From Actinomyces oris (GTDB lineage: Bacteria; Actinomycetota; Actinomycetes; Actinomycetales; Actinomycetaceae), in NCBI RefSeq assembly GCF_001937445.1, contig NZ_MSKS01000009.1, forward strand, positions 1 through 64,000: a stretch of DNA of 64,000 nucleotides. Direction: 5' to 3'. Of the stretch, positions 7,911 to 19,300 are shown piece by piece. How positions within the stretch are numbered: the stretch's first letter is position 1; each line of letters begins with the position of its first letter. The notes beneath the pieces are model-generated. The model saw nothing but the letters and a program-made list of their open reading frames with translations, was not told the DNA's origin and did no database searches. The translations under genes and the position numbers were made by a program.

Positions 7911-9404
7911 CTATGCCCGCGAGGCGGTGACAGCGGCGTCGAACTCCTCGGAGATCTCCTTCGATGACTGACTCGTGCGGGACACGGCCCAGGCCACGGC
8001 CAGGTTGCTCAGGAATCCGGGCACGATCTCATAGAGGTCGAAGATGCCGCCCGGACCGCCGGAGACGTTCCCCCAGATCATGACGACGACGGCCCCAGTG
8101 ATCATTCCCGCGAAGGCACCCATGACGCTCAAGCGCTTCCAGTACAGCGACAGCAGAATGGTGGGGCCGAAGGAGGCGCCGAAGCCGGCCCAGGCGAAGG
8201 CCACGAGCGCGAGGATCGTTTTACTGTCATTCCAGGCCATGATCGCGGCGACCAGGGCGATGGCGAATACCGCCATGCGCGAGTAGAGCACCATGCGGTT
8301 GCCGCTGATCTTGTCCTCTCGGGTTCGGGCGAAGGAGCCGTACAGGTCCTCAATGAGCGCCGAGGAGGTGACGAGCAGCTGAGAGGAGATCGTCGACATG
8401 ATGGCGGCAAGAATGGCTGCCAGCATGAATCCTGCGACCAACGGGTGGAAGAGCAGTTTGCCCAGGGTGATGAAGACGGTCTCCGGGTCGGCCAGCTGCT
8501 TCTTGTCGTGGTGGTAGGTGGCTACGCCCACGACGGCGGTGCCGGCAGCACCGAGCACCGCGAAGAGCATCCAGCCGATTCCGATGGTGCCGCCGGCCAC
8601 GGCCTCCCTGGGGCTGCGGATGGCCATGAACCGGACGATGATGTGCGGCTGTCCGAAGTAGCCCAGGCCCCAGGCCAGTGCCGAGATGACGCCGAGCAGC
8701 GTCGTCGTCGGCCCCCAGACGACCCAGTAGTGGGCGTCAACCTCGGAGACGGCCTTCATCAGGTTGGACACTCCCCCGAGTCGAATGATCCCGGCGACGG
8801 GCACCATGACCAGGGCGGCCACCATCATGACTCCCTGGACGAAGTCGGTGTAGGACACGGCCAGGAAGCCGCCGATCAGCGTGTAGACCACGGTGATGGC
8901 GGCGACGATGACCATGCCGAGGTGGTAGTCCATGCCGAAGGAGGACTCGAAGAAACGGCCGCCGGCGACCATGCCGGAGGAGACGTAGAAGGTGAAGTAG
9001 ACCAGAATGATGAGGCCGCTGGACCACCGCAGCAACCGGTGCGTGTCGTGGAGCCGGTTGTCCAGGAAGCTGGGGACCGTGATGGAGTTGTTGGCGACCT
9101 CCGTGTAAGCGCGCAGGCGAGGAGCCACCAGCAGCCAGTTCGCCAGAGCCCCGGCCGTCAGTCCGACAGCGATCCACCCCTCGACCAGACCGCTGACATA
9201 CAGGGCCCCCGGCAGTCCCATCAGCAGCCACCCCGACATGTCCGAGGCTCCCGCCGACAGTGCCGCCACCCAGGGATTGAGGTCGCGGTCGGCGAGCATG
9301 TAGTCGTCGAAGTTATCCGTTCGCAGATAGGCCCAGCCCCCGATGGCGAGCATGGCCACGAAATAGACGATCATCGCGATGGCTTGGTAGGTAGTGGCAG
9401 TCAT
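7911..9404 (-). CDS. putP: Sodium/proline symporter
   Basis: Member of the solute:sodium symporter family, importing L-proline with Na+. The 497-residue protein has about 13 membrane helices. It contains PutP-like ADRDLNPWVAALSAGASDMS (helix 2, Na+ site region), GWLLMGLPGALYVSGL, RLRAYTEVANNSITVPSFL and WGLGYFGQPHIIVRFMA. ATG 9404 is preferred over the in-frame TTG one codon earlier. It ends 31 bases before glycerate kinase and could be co-transcribed with it. Proline is the likeliest substrate, but SSS subfamilies blur, so another amino acid cannot be excluded. Confidence 0.88.
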   Translation of the reverse strand: MTATTYQAIAMIVYFVAMLAIGGWAYLRTDNFDDYMLADRDLNPWVAALSAGASDMSGWLLMGLPGALYVSGLVEGWIAVGLTAGALANWLLVAPRLRAYTEVANNSITVPSFLDNRLHDTHRLLRWSSGLIILVYFTFYVSSGMVAGGRFFESSFGMDYHLGMVIVAAITVVYTLIGGFLAVSYTDFVQGVMMVAALVMVPVAGIIRLGGVSNLMKAVSEVDAHYWVVWGPTTTLLGVISALAWGLGYFGQPHIIVRFMAIRSPREAVAGGTIGIGWMLFAVLGAAGTAVVGVATYHHDKKQLADPETVFITLGKLLFHPLVAGFMLAAILAAIMSTISSQLLVTSSALIEDLYGSFARTREDKISGNRMVLYSRMAVFAIALVAAIMAWNDSKTILALVAFAWAGFGASFGPTILLSLYWKRLSVMGAFAGMITGAVVVMIWGNVSGGPGGIFDLYEIVPGFLSNLAVAWAVSRTSQSSKEISEEFDAAVTASRA

Positions 9405-9637
9405 CAATATGTCCTCACGTCAGTCAGAGGGGAGACACACCGCTGCCGCCGTTGGAGAAAGGGCTCGTGGAGCCTCTCGAGGGATCCGGCTCGGCGTGCG
9501 CGGTATGTCGCGGCTCGTCGTTGATGTTCCTGATGGCGCGACCATGAGTGGCAGACAAGCACCGCAGATGATGTGGAAATCCGCACGTGACATGATAGGC
9601 AGCAGTGACCACTCACTTGATCATGGTCGAGGTTTCT

Positions 9638-10171
9638 TCATCGTTCCTTCTGTGTGGGCACGACTCGACGCACGTGAAGGACGATGGCCGCGGCATAATC
9701 ACCGTCATGGCTCATGGAAACCGGCCAACACCCTGGGGTTGATACCTCCTCTCCGAGGCTGCGTTCAACAGCACGGGCAACGGTGCCGCTCAGGCGTAAG
9801 GAAGGGCGGCCCCACCGATCGGTGACAATCTCGATCTCACGCCAGTCGACGTCCTCGGCCAGGATAACCGGAGAACTACTCGTTCCGCGACAATTTGCGC
9901 ACAGAACGTGTGCCTGGCTCCAGGCCTTGATGAAGGACTCCTTGGCCGCCCAGCGTGCGGCCAGGTGCTGGGCCGGACTCGTCCTCCTGTCCTGCGAGCG
10001 GTTGTGGGTCTCTCTGAGCTCGCGCACAGTGAAGGCTCGTTGTGCGAAGACGGTGCCGGGCTGCTCGAGCTGGGCGGAGAAACCCGGAATGTGCACCAGG
10101 TCCGTGCCCACTGCCAGAACGGTGGAACCGGGGGAAGGCTGCGGCGTGTCCGGAAGCTGCGGCTCAGTCAT
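9638..10171 (-). CDS. acpS: Holo-[acyl-carrier-protein] synthase (4'-phosphopantetheinyl transferase)
   Basis: Transfers phosphopantetheine from CoA to the serine of acyl carrier domains. The 177-residue product carries the AcpS signatures: AVGTDLVHIPGF (Mg/CoA-binding Asp), then ARWAAKESFIKAW with the catalytic Glu-Lys pair, then DRWGRPSLRLSG and SMSHDGDYAAAIVL. It is longer than the ~125-residue E. coli enzyme, with an N-terminal ~18-residue lead and an insert near residues 85-105, as is usual for versions serving FAS-I. It lies immediately downstream of the FAS gene but beyond a strong terminator, so it is probably transcribed separately. Its natural target here is very likely the ACP domain of FAS-I. 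Confidence 0.92.
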   Translation of the reverse strand: MTEPQLPDTPQPSPGSTVLAVGTDLVHIPGFSAQLEQPGTVFAQRAFTVRELRETHNRSQDRRTSPAQHLAARWAAKESFIKAWSQAHVLCANCRGTSSSPVILAEDVDWREIEIVTDRWGRPSLRLSGTVARAVERSLGEEVSTPGCWPVSMSHDGDYAAAIVLHVRRVVPTQKER

Positions 10172-10241
10172 GACGGAGTACTCATGAAGTAAAACTTACG
10201 AATCATTAACGCAATTCCTTTGAAAACTCCATATGGATCAA

Positions 10242-10291
10242 ACAGGGCCGGTTCTACAGACGGTGTCCGTCGTCTGTAGAACCGGCCCTGT
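10242..10291. terminator. 21-bp perfect hairpin between fas and acpS
   Basis: The arms 10242-10262 and 10271-10291 are perfectly complementary (ACAGGGCCGGTTCTACAGACG and its reverse complement) around an 8-nt loop. On the minus strand the stem begins 18 bases after the fas stop and is followed by TTTGATCC, a weak U-tract. It is best read as the fas terminator. Confidence 0.8.
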
Positions 10292-10308
10292 CCGCTATCG
10301 TGATGGGC

Positions 10309-13300
10309 TTACTCGCCGGTGTGGTAGACGCCGTCGGAGCCCAGACGGGCGTCGGGGTCGAGCAGCATGGCGGCCTCGACCTCATGCGGGTCGCGCTGCT
10401 TGGACTCCTCCCCCAGACGCCGGCCCTGGACCTGCTCGAACAGCGGGGCCCGGCCGATCATGCCTGCGCGGCGGCGCCTGGTCCCGGCGGCCAGGCGGGC
10501 GTTGGCGGAGGCCAGCCAGGCGTCGACCGCCTCCTGGCCCTCGGCCTGACGCAGGGCGGCCTCGAAGGCGCCGGGGTGGACGATCGCGATGAGACCGGAG
10601 ACATGTCCGAAGCCCAGCGAGGTCAGCAGGCCGGCTCGCACTGGGCCGGCACCGGGGACTCGCCCGTCCTGACCGCCGCGGCCGGCCAGACGGATGGGCC
10701 TGCGCGGCCACACCCAGAAGGCGTCCTTAGCCAGGGGGGCGTCGACGACGTCCAGGGAGGCGTTACCGGGAGCCACACCGGAGGCGAGGATCTCGGTCAG
10801 GCCCGCGACCTGGAAGACCGCGGCACCGCCCTTGGCGTGACCGGTGATGGTCTTCTGCGAGACCACCACCAGCGAGTTGCCCTCGGAGCGTCCCAGTGCG
10901 CGCGCCAGACGCGTGTGCAGCTCGGACTCGTTGGGGTCGTTGGCACCGGTCGAGGTGTCGTGCTTGGAGACCAGCGCGATGTCGTCAGCCTCCACACCCA
11001 GGGCCGCCAGGGCCTTGGCCAGGCGCGAGCTGCGCCCGCCGCGGCCGGCGCCCAGGGCGCCCAGGCCGGGGGCCGGGATCGAGGTGTGGGCGCCGTCGGC
11101 GTAGGAGGAGACGAAACCGACCACGCCGGCCACCGGCAGCCCCATCCGAGCCGCCACCGAGCCACGGGCCAGGATCACCGTGCCGCCGCCCTCGGCCTCC
11201 ACGAATCCGCCGCGGCGGCGGTCGTTGGCGCGCGAGAAGTGGCGGTCGGAGATGCCCTTGGCGCGCATGGCCGCGGCCTCCGCGGTGGCGTTCATGTTGC
11301 CGAAGCCGACGACCGACTCGATCGAGATGTCGTCGATGGCGCCGGCCACGACGACGTCGGCCTTGCCCAGGGCGATCTTGTCCCAGCCCTCCTCGATGGA
11401 GACGGCCGCGGTGGCGCAGGCGCTCACCGGCTGGACCATGGCGCCGTAGCCGCCGATGTAGGACTGCATGACGTGGGCGGCCACGACATTGGGCAAGGCC
11501 TCCTGGAGGATGTCACTGGGACGCTCCTCCCCCAGGAACCGGCCGACGAACATCTTGCGCATCGACTCCATGCCGCCGAACCCGGTGCCCTGCGTGGAGG
11601 CCACGTCGGAAGGGTGGACGGCCTTGAGGAGCTCGGCCGGGGTGAAACCGGCCGACAGGAAGGCGTCAACGGTGGTGACCAGGTTCCAGGAGGCGATCGG
11701 GTCCATACCCTGGGTCATCGAGGCGGGGATGCCCCAGCGCTCCGGGTCGAAGTCGCGCGGGAACTGGCCGCCAACCGTGCGCGACAGCGCGGCGCGTCGC
11801 GGCACCCGGGCCAGTGAGCCGGCCAGGCGGGTGACGGTCCACTCGCCGGTCTCGGCGTCGGGGACCACGAGCGTGTGCTCGGGGTCGGAGGCCTCAATGG
11901 TGCGGGCCGTGGCCTCGTCGGGAACCGACAGGGTGATGTCGCGGTCGAGGTAGACGATGACCTCCTCATCGGCGATCGGCGCGATGACGCCGTCGTCGAC
12001 GAACTGGCGGATACCGCAGCGGGCCACGACCTCGTCGCGGTAGCGCTCCAGGATGTCGGACTCCTCGACCATCTCCCCGTCGGTGTCGTACCAGCCGGCC
12101 TTGGGGCTGTCCTGCCAGGTGAGCAGCCCCATGCCCCAGGCGAGCTCGAGGACACCGGCGGCGGTCAGGTCAACGTCCTCCCCGCTGCTCATACCCAGCT
12201 CGGCCTCGCGGCGCGTACGACCCGATCCCCAGGTGGAAACCTCTCCGGTGGAGATGATGACGACCAGGTCGTCGAGGTCGGCGCTCACCTCGCCCCACTG
12301 GGGGGCGGTGGGCTGAGTCGGGACCACCGGGGTGGGCAGGGCCTTGATGACGGCCGGGGCCTCTGTCTCCTCGGTGGGCTCGGCGCCCTGAGCAGCGGCG
12401 TTCTCACGCAGGGCCACCAGGTCGATGTCGTCACCCAGTCCCCCCGTGAGGTCGGCGGTCACCGGGGCCTGGGCCGCCCGGGTACGCACCTCGGTGGTGC
12501 ACAGGTCGGTGAGCTCGGAGGCGATCTCCTCCGTGGTCCAGGTGCGCACCCCGGCTGCCTCGACGGCGGCGACGAGTGGGTCGTTACCGCCCATGAGGCC
12601 GGTGCCCTTGACCCAGCCGATACGGGGGTGGGCCAGAGTGACGCGCTGGGCCCAGGCCCGCTCCGACGACCAGCGGTTGACGATCGCGTCCAGAGCGGAC
12701 TTGACCTCGCCGTAGGCGCCGTCACCGCCGAAGGTGCCCCGGTTCGGGGAGCCGGGCAGGACCACGTGCAGACGGTGGTCGACGTGGGTGTCGGTGCCGA
12801 TGGCGCTCAGAGCGGCAATGGTGCGCTCCACCGACCACAGCAGCAGGCGGGTCTGGGACTCGGCCGCGGGGCCGGCGTCGGCCAGCGTGCCCGAGACGCG
12901 CGGCGCGGCGAAGGGGAACAGGAGGGTGGGGACCAGGGCCTCCTTGACGACCTTGGTGGAGCCGCCGGAGGTGACCACCTGGTCGTTGCCGATCCACTCG
13001 GCCAGGGCGTCGACGTCCCGGTAGGAGGACAGGTTCGAGGGAACCATCCACAGCTTGGCGCCGGCAGCGGCGTGCTCGCGGTACAGGGTGGTGGCGAACT
13101 CGAGGCGCTCGTGGGTCAGGCGCGAGTTGGTGGCCACCACGGTGGCGCCACCGGCCAGCAGCTCTCCGACGACGGCCGCGGCGATGGAGCCGGGGGCCAC
13201 ACCGGTGACGACGGCGACGTCCTCGGACCAGCGCACCGTGGGATCGCCGGCCTGGGGAGCCTTCGGTGCGGCCTGGGCGATCGCGGTCAGGACGGCGGCG

Positions 13301-16300
13301 CGCTCGGCGCCGTCGGCCAAGTCGGAGGCCTTGACCTGCTTGGCCCACCAGGCGGCGTGGTCGGCCACCGCCTGGCCCAGGCCCACGAAGCGCTCGGGGG
13401 CCAGGAGCCGGCGGAAGGCATCCAGGTCGGTCTCGCCGGAGCCGAGTCGGGCGACGTCCTCACGGGCCGTGGCCCAGCGGTCGTCGATGAGGACGGCGCG
13501 CTCAGGGGCGAAGGCCGGTGTGACGGACTTGACCCATCCGGCGCCCAGCTCGGCGTCCAGGGCGGCCATGGCGGCCCGGGTGCGGGAGGCCTCGTCGTCG
13601 GCGTCAGCCGGGACAGTGGCCTTCTCGGCCAGGCCCAGGGCGTCCAGGAGGGTGCGGGCCGTGGTGGCCAGGACGCCCTCGGAGCCGGTGACGCTCTGGG
13701 CGAAGGCGTCCAGGGCCGCGGAGTCGACCACTGCGCCTCCGGCGCCGCCGGCACTCGGCTTGGAGACGGCCACACCGTGGTCGGCGGCGACGGCCTGGAC
13801 GGCGGAGTCGATGAGGGCGTCCACGGCGCTTGCACTGGTCAGCGGGGCCGAGGAGCCCAGGGAGGCCAGGTCCTCGCCGCGCATCGAGGAGCCCTCCCGG
13901 GTGCCCAGGAACAGTGCGGCGGTCACATGGGAGACCCACCCCTGCCCCAGACCCCAGGTGCCGGTAACGCGGTCAGCGATGCGGGAGGCGCGTACACCGG
14001 AGGGGCCCAGAAGGCGGCCCAGTCCCACGCGGATGGCCTCGGTGAGAACGGGACCGAAGGCCTTGTAGCCGGGGGCCCCCTTGGCGACCGTGGCGGCCAG
14101 GGCCGTCATGTCGGCGTCAGCGGCGCCGTCGATGGAGGCGAGCTCGAGCTCGGTGCCCAGGTCCATGAGGAGCTGGTTACGGCGCGAGGAGACTCCGTTG
14201 GTGAGTGTCTCGGTGGTGTCCGTGGCGCCGATCTGCTCGGGGCGGATGCGCGAGGCGTGGGCCAGGAGCACCGTCAGGGCGTCGGTCGCACCGAAGGGCA
14301 GGTCGTCCACCGGTCCGGCTGCGGCTGGAGCCGCCGCAGCGGGTGCGGCCTCGGCGGCGGGAGCGGGAGCCTGCTCGGCCGCAGCGCTCTGCGCGGGAGC
14401 CTCGGCCTCAGTAGCCGGCTCCTGCGCGGCCGGAACGTCGAAGTCCGGCTCGGTGAGCTCGACGGCCGGGTCGGTGTCGGTGGCCAGCACCCGGGCCTCG
14501 TCGCGGCGAGCGTTGTGCACGGTCACGTGGCGCCCGGCGTGCTGGGGCAGACGCAGGGTGTTGGTGGCCAGGTTCGCCAGGGTGGGGGAACCCGCCAGGC
14601 CCACCTCGACGATGTGCTCGATCCCCAGGCCGCCCTCGCTCGGGGAGGACAGCAGGACCTCCTGGGTCTCGATCCAGCGCACCGGTGAGGCGAACTGCCA
14701 GGCCAGGAGCTCGACCAGCAGGACGCGGGCCAGCTCCGTGGGGCGCTTCACCCAGGAGTCCCAGTTGGCCAGGATCTCCTCAACGGGCTCGGAGGGAACG
14801 ACCTGAAGGATCGAACGGGCGAAGTCCTGGGTCAGGGCGAAGGGTCGGGCCACAAGGTTGGGCACGTAGTGGCCCACCAGCCGCTCGACGTCCAGGTTCT
14901 CGGGGACGAGTTCGAGCAGGCGAGTGCGGAACTCCGGCACGCCGGGGCGCAGCACCTCGGAGTGGAAGGGCACGTCGATGCCGGGGACGAACATGAAGGG
15001 GTTCTTGCCTCCGCGGGCCTTGGCCTTGGCGCGGGCGTCGGCGGCCAGGGCGTCCAGGCCCTTGATCGTGCCTGCCACGGCGTACTGAACGCCGGCCAGG
15101 TTGTGGTTGACGATCTGGAGGAACTCTCCGGTGGCCTGGGAGATCGAGCGCACGTAGGCCTCGACCTCGTCGGCCTTGATGCCCGCCTGGTTGGGGCGCA
15201 GGGCCCCCATGCGGTAGTTCGAGGCGCCGTCGGCGTCGCGCGGCACCAGCGAGTGCATGGTGGAGCCGCGCTGGAAGACGATCGAGATGGTCGTCTCCAC
15301 GGGCATGACGTGCCCGTAGGCGCTCAGCGCCGTGTACTCGCCCAGGGAGTGGCCGGCGAAGGCGGCGTTGTCCACGAGGGCGCCGGCCTCGGCCAGGCGT
15401 GCAGTGGTCGCCATGGCAACGGTGGCCAGGGCTACCTGGGTGAACTGGGTGAGGTTGAGCAGCCCCTCGGGGTGGCGGTAGGTGACGCCGCGGGCGGTCA
15501 TCTCGGTGGGGTTGTCGCGCACCAGGTTGATGACGGAGAAGCCCAGCTCGGCGCGGGTGTGGGCGTCGGCCCGCTCCCAGATCTCCCGGGCGGCCTTGGA
15601 GGAGTTCATCTCGTCCAGGCCCATGCCGGGGGCCTGGATGCCCTGGCCGGGGTAGACGTAGGCGGTGGGCTCGGGCGTCGTCACGGCGGTGCCGCGGGAG
15701 ACGACCTCGCCGTTGATGCGGCAGACGACCTCCAGGACGTAGCCGCCGCCGACCACCAGGCCGGTGCGCTCCACGGTGATCTCGACATCGTCGTTCAGCT
15801 CCACCGGACCGGTCATGAAGTAGGTCCAGCCGGCCAGGACGTGGCGCGAGCCGTCGGCCGCGGTGGAGGCCGCCACCTGCTGGGCGGTGGCCGACAGCCA
15901 CATGCCGTGGACGAGCGGGGCCTCCATGCCTGCCACGCGAGCGGCGTTGTAGGAGGTGTGGATCGGGTTGAAGTCGCCGGTGACCCGGGCGAAGGCCGTC
16001 ATGTCCGCGGGCGCGGTGACGGTGGTGCGGCGCAGGATGCGGCGCGCGGCCGGGGCCGTCTTGCGCCCGGTACCGCCGGCGAGCTCGGGGGCGCTGGGCA
16101 CGGCGTTGCCGGAGGCACGGCCGCGGATGGCGAAGCGCTCGCGCATGAGTGCCACGACGGTGCCGTCGCAGGCGTCGGTCAGCTCCAGGCGCACGTCGAC
16201 GACGCGGCCGGCACTGGACTCCTCCAGCGCGGCGACCCAGCCGGTGACGTTGATCGTGGGGCTGGTCGTGGCCGCGGCCTCCTGGAGCTGGTGGAGGGTG

Positions 16301-19300
16301 AGGTGCAGGTCGATGGTGTGGTCCAGGTGGACGGCGCCGAGCAGGCCCTCGATGAGCGGCATGCCGTCCTCGACGACGCTGCCCAGGGCGGCGTAGACCA
16401 CCGGCCAGCAGGGGCCGAGCAGGGCGTCGGGCACGAAGGGCGCGGCGGACAGGTCCGCAGGCAAGGCGTCGGCAGTGACCGAGGCGTGGTCGTGGCCCAG
16501 GTTACTGGCCAGCGTGAAGGAGCCGTGGATGGTGCCGAAGGGCTGGGTGGCGGGACGCCCCAGGACGTCCGTGGCTCCGTCCTGCGCGGGGCGGACCTCG
16601 GGCAGGTGGTCGACGTTATCGCCCGTGATGGACACGGCCCCCACGCCTGCGGTGGCCCGCAGCAGGTCGTTCATCGTCTCGCTGATGCGCTCGGGGTCGA
16701 CCAGTGGGGCGGCGCCGTCCCAGGCGCGGGCAAGGCGCAGCGGCACCACGAGGCGGCGCACGGCGTGGATCTTGTCTCCGCCGGGAGTGCCGTCCCAGTG
16801 GGTGTCGAGGCGGATGTCGAGGTCGTAGACGTCCTCGGCCACGTCCGGGCGGGCGACGACGTTGTAGGCGTCGTCGCCCAGGACGGTGGCCGGGTTGACC
16901 GTCAGGTGGCCGTTCCACAGGACGTGGGGGGCCACCTGGACGAGCTCCTTGGCGTCGGCCACGGGGGCCGCCAGGACGCCGTCGGCCACGGCGGGGGCGG
17001 CGCCCAGACGGCCGGCGGCCTCCTGCTCGCCGGTGCCGGCGTCCTGGAGGGCCTCGACGGCGGCGGTCTCGAAGCGGCCCAGCAGCTCGCCGACCGGCTC
17101 GTTAATGGTGGTGATGCCGGCCACGGCGACGGGACCGGGGATGATGCGCACCTGGTCAGCGGTGTAGCGCGGGTCCTGGGACTGCCACAGGGAGTCGGTG
17201 CCCCACCAGCGCAGGATATCGGCGTCGACCACGGGCACGAAGGGCACGGGTTTGGGGTGCTTGCGGCACAGGTCGACGAACCAGGCGGCGTCGACGGGCT
17301 CCACGAGGGTGGAGGCGGCCGACGGGTAGTGCTCGGCCAGGGAGGCCAGGGCGGCGTCGGAGTCGATGACGGCGTCGTAGTCGGCGAAGAGCGTGGGGAT
17401 CTCGCCGTGGTCGGCCCGGCTCAGGCGGGCCTCGATGCGGTGCAGCAGGTCGATGAAGCGGTCGTACCAGCCCTCGTCGGCCCAGTCGGCGCGGGTGGCG
17501 CAGCGCCCCTCGTGGGGGGCGACGCACAGCTCGGCGTAGCGGGTGGCCCACTGAAGGTAGGTCATCTCCTCGACGTCGCCGAAGTAGGGCTTGGCGGTCT
17601 TGGCCAGCGCGTCGATCATCTCCTGGCGGCGTGCGGCCATGGCGGCCTCGTCACCGGCGAGCTCCTGGATGAGGCGGGAGGCCCGGGCCGAGGAGTTGTC
17701 GATCTCGTAGAGGTCGGCACGCAGGTGGGACAACCCGGAGGTCATGCCGCCGATGGACTCCCCGGAGGCGACCCAGCCGCCCTCGACCCCGGAGTCCTCG
17801 GGGATCCCGGGGGTGTCGACGAGGAGTTGCTTGACGTCGTCGTTGGTCTTGGCCTCCAGGCAGGTCATGGCGGCGGTTCCGATCATGACGCCGTCGACGG
17901 GGGCGGCGGCCGTACCGTAGGCCTCGGCCCAGCGGCCGGTGAGGTAGTCGGCGGCGCGGGTGGGCGTACCGATGCCGCCGCCGACGACGAGCACCACGTT
18001 GGTCACGGCGCGGATGGCGTCGTAGGTAGCCAGGAGCATGGTGTCCAGGTCCTCCCACGAGTGGTGGCCCCCGGCGTGTCCGTCCTCGATCTGGATGATG
18101 ACGGGGCTGTCGGGCACGGCGCGGGCGATGGCCAGGACCTGACGGATCTGGTCCACGGTGCCGGGCTTGAAGGCGATGTAGGGGAAGCCCTCGGCGTGCA
18201 GGCGCTCGAGCAGGGCGGTGGCCTCCTCGAACTCGGGAATCCCCGCGGAGATGGTGATGCCGTCGATGGGGGCGCCCCCGGCGCGGGCCTTGGACAGCAG
18301 CCGCTGGGTCCCCAGGTGCAGGTTCCACAGGTAGCGGTCCATGAACATGGCGTTGAAGGCCGCAGTGCGCCCCAGCTCGAGCGCCTCCTCCAGGCCCTGA
18401 AGGTTCTCGGTCAGGACGGCGGGGGTGGTCTGGCCCCCGCCGGCGAGCTCGGCCCAATAGCCTGCGTTGGCGGCGGCCGCCACGATGGCCGGATCCACGG
18501 TGGTGGGGGTCATTCCCGCCAGGAGCACCGCGCTGCGCCCGGTCAGGCGGGTGAAGGCGGTATCGAGGGTGAGACGGCCGTCGGGCAGGCGGGTGATGCG
18601 CGGGGCGAAGCGGGAGCGGTCGACGCCGGGGCGGGGGGCCGCGCCGGCGCGGTCGAGGTCGTCGATGGCCTTGGCGGTCCCCGCGGGCACGACGGTGGTT
18701 CCCGTACCGGCCACGACGCCCTCGGTGAGACGAACCAGGACATTGCCCGGTCCCAGGTCCAGGACGGTGCGCACCGGGGCGTCCGATCCGGCTGCGAGGG
18801 CCCCGGTGACCAGGCCGGGCCAGTCGACCGGGTCAATGAGCACGGCGGTGGCCAGCTCGCGGGCGAGCTTCTCGTTCAGGCCGCAGGTGGCCGCCCAGGC
18901 GGCGACGTCGTCGACGGCACCGGCGAGCAGCGGGGTGTGGAAGGGAACCGAGGTGGTGAGGAACTCGGTGACCGGGGCCAGCACGGCGCCGCCACGGCGG
19001 CGATCCTTGCGGGCCTTGGCGCTGCGGGCGGCGGCAGCCTCCAGCGCGGTGACAACGCTCTCGAGGTCGGCTGGGCGTCCCGAGAGGATGTGCGCCTGAC
19101 GGCCGTTGGTCACGCCCACGGAGATCCGCTCGGAGCCGGGGACCCGGGCCAGGACCGCGTCGAGCACACTGCGAGTGACACCGCGGACCGAGAGCATCGG
19201 AGTGGACTCCCCCACCGTGCCCAGGTCGAGGCGGCGGGTGGTACGGGTGGCCGCCGCACCGATGAGGCGGGCGATGGCGTGAACCTCGATGACGCTCTCG

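Noticed and set aside
11875-14688. A 937-residue open frame on the + strand, also antisense to fas
   Set aside because: Same composition artefact; no start signal and no domain.
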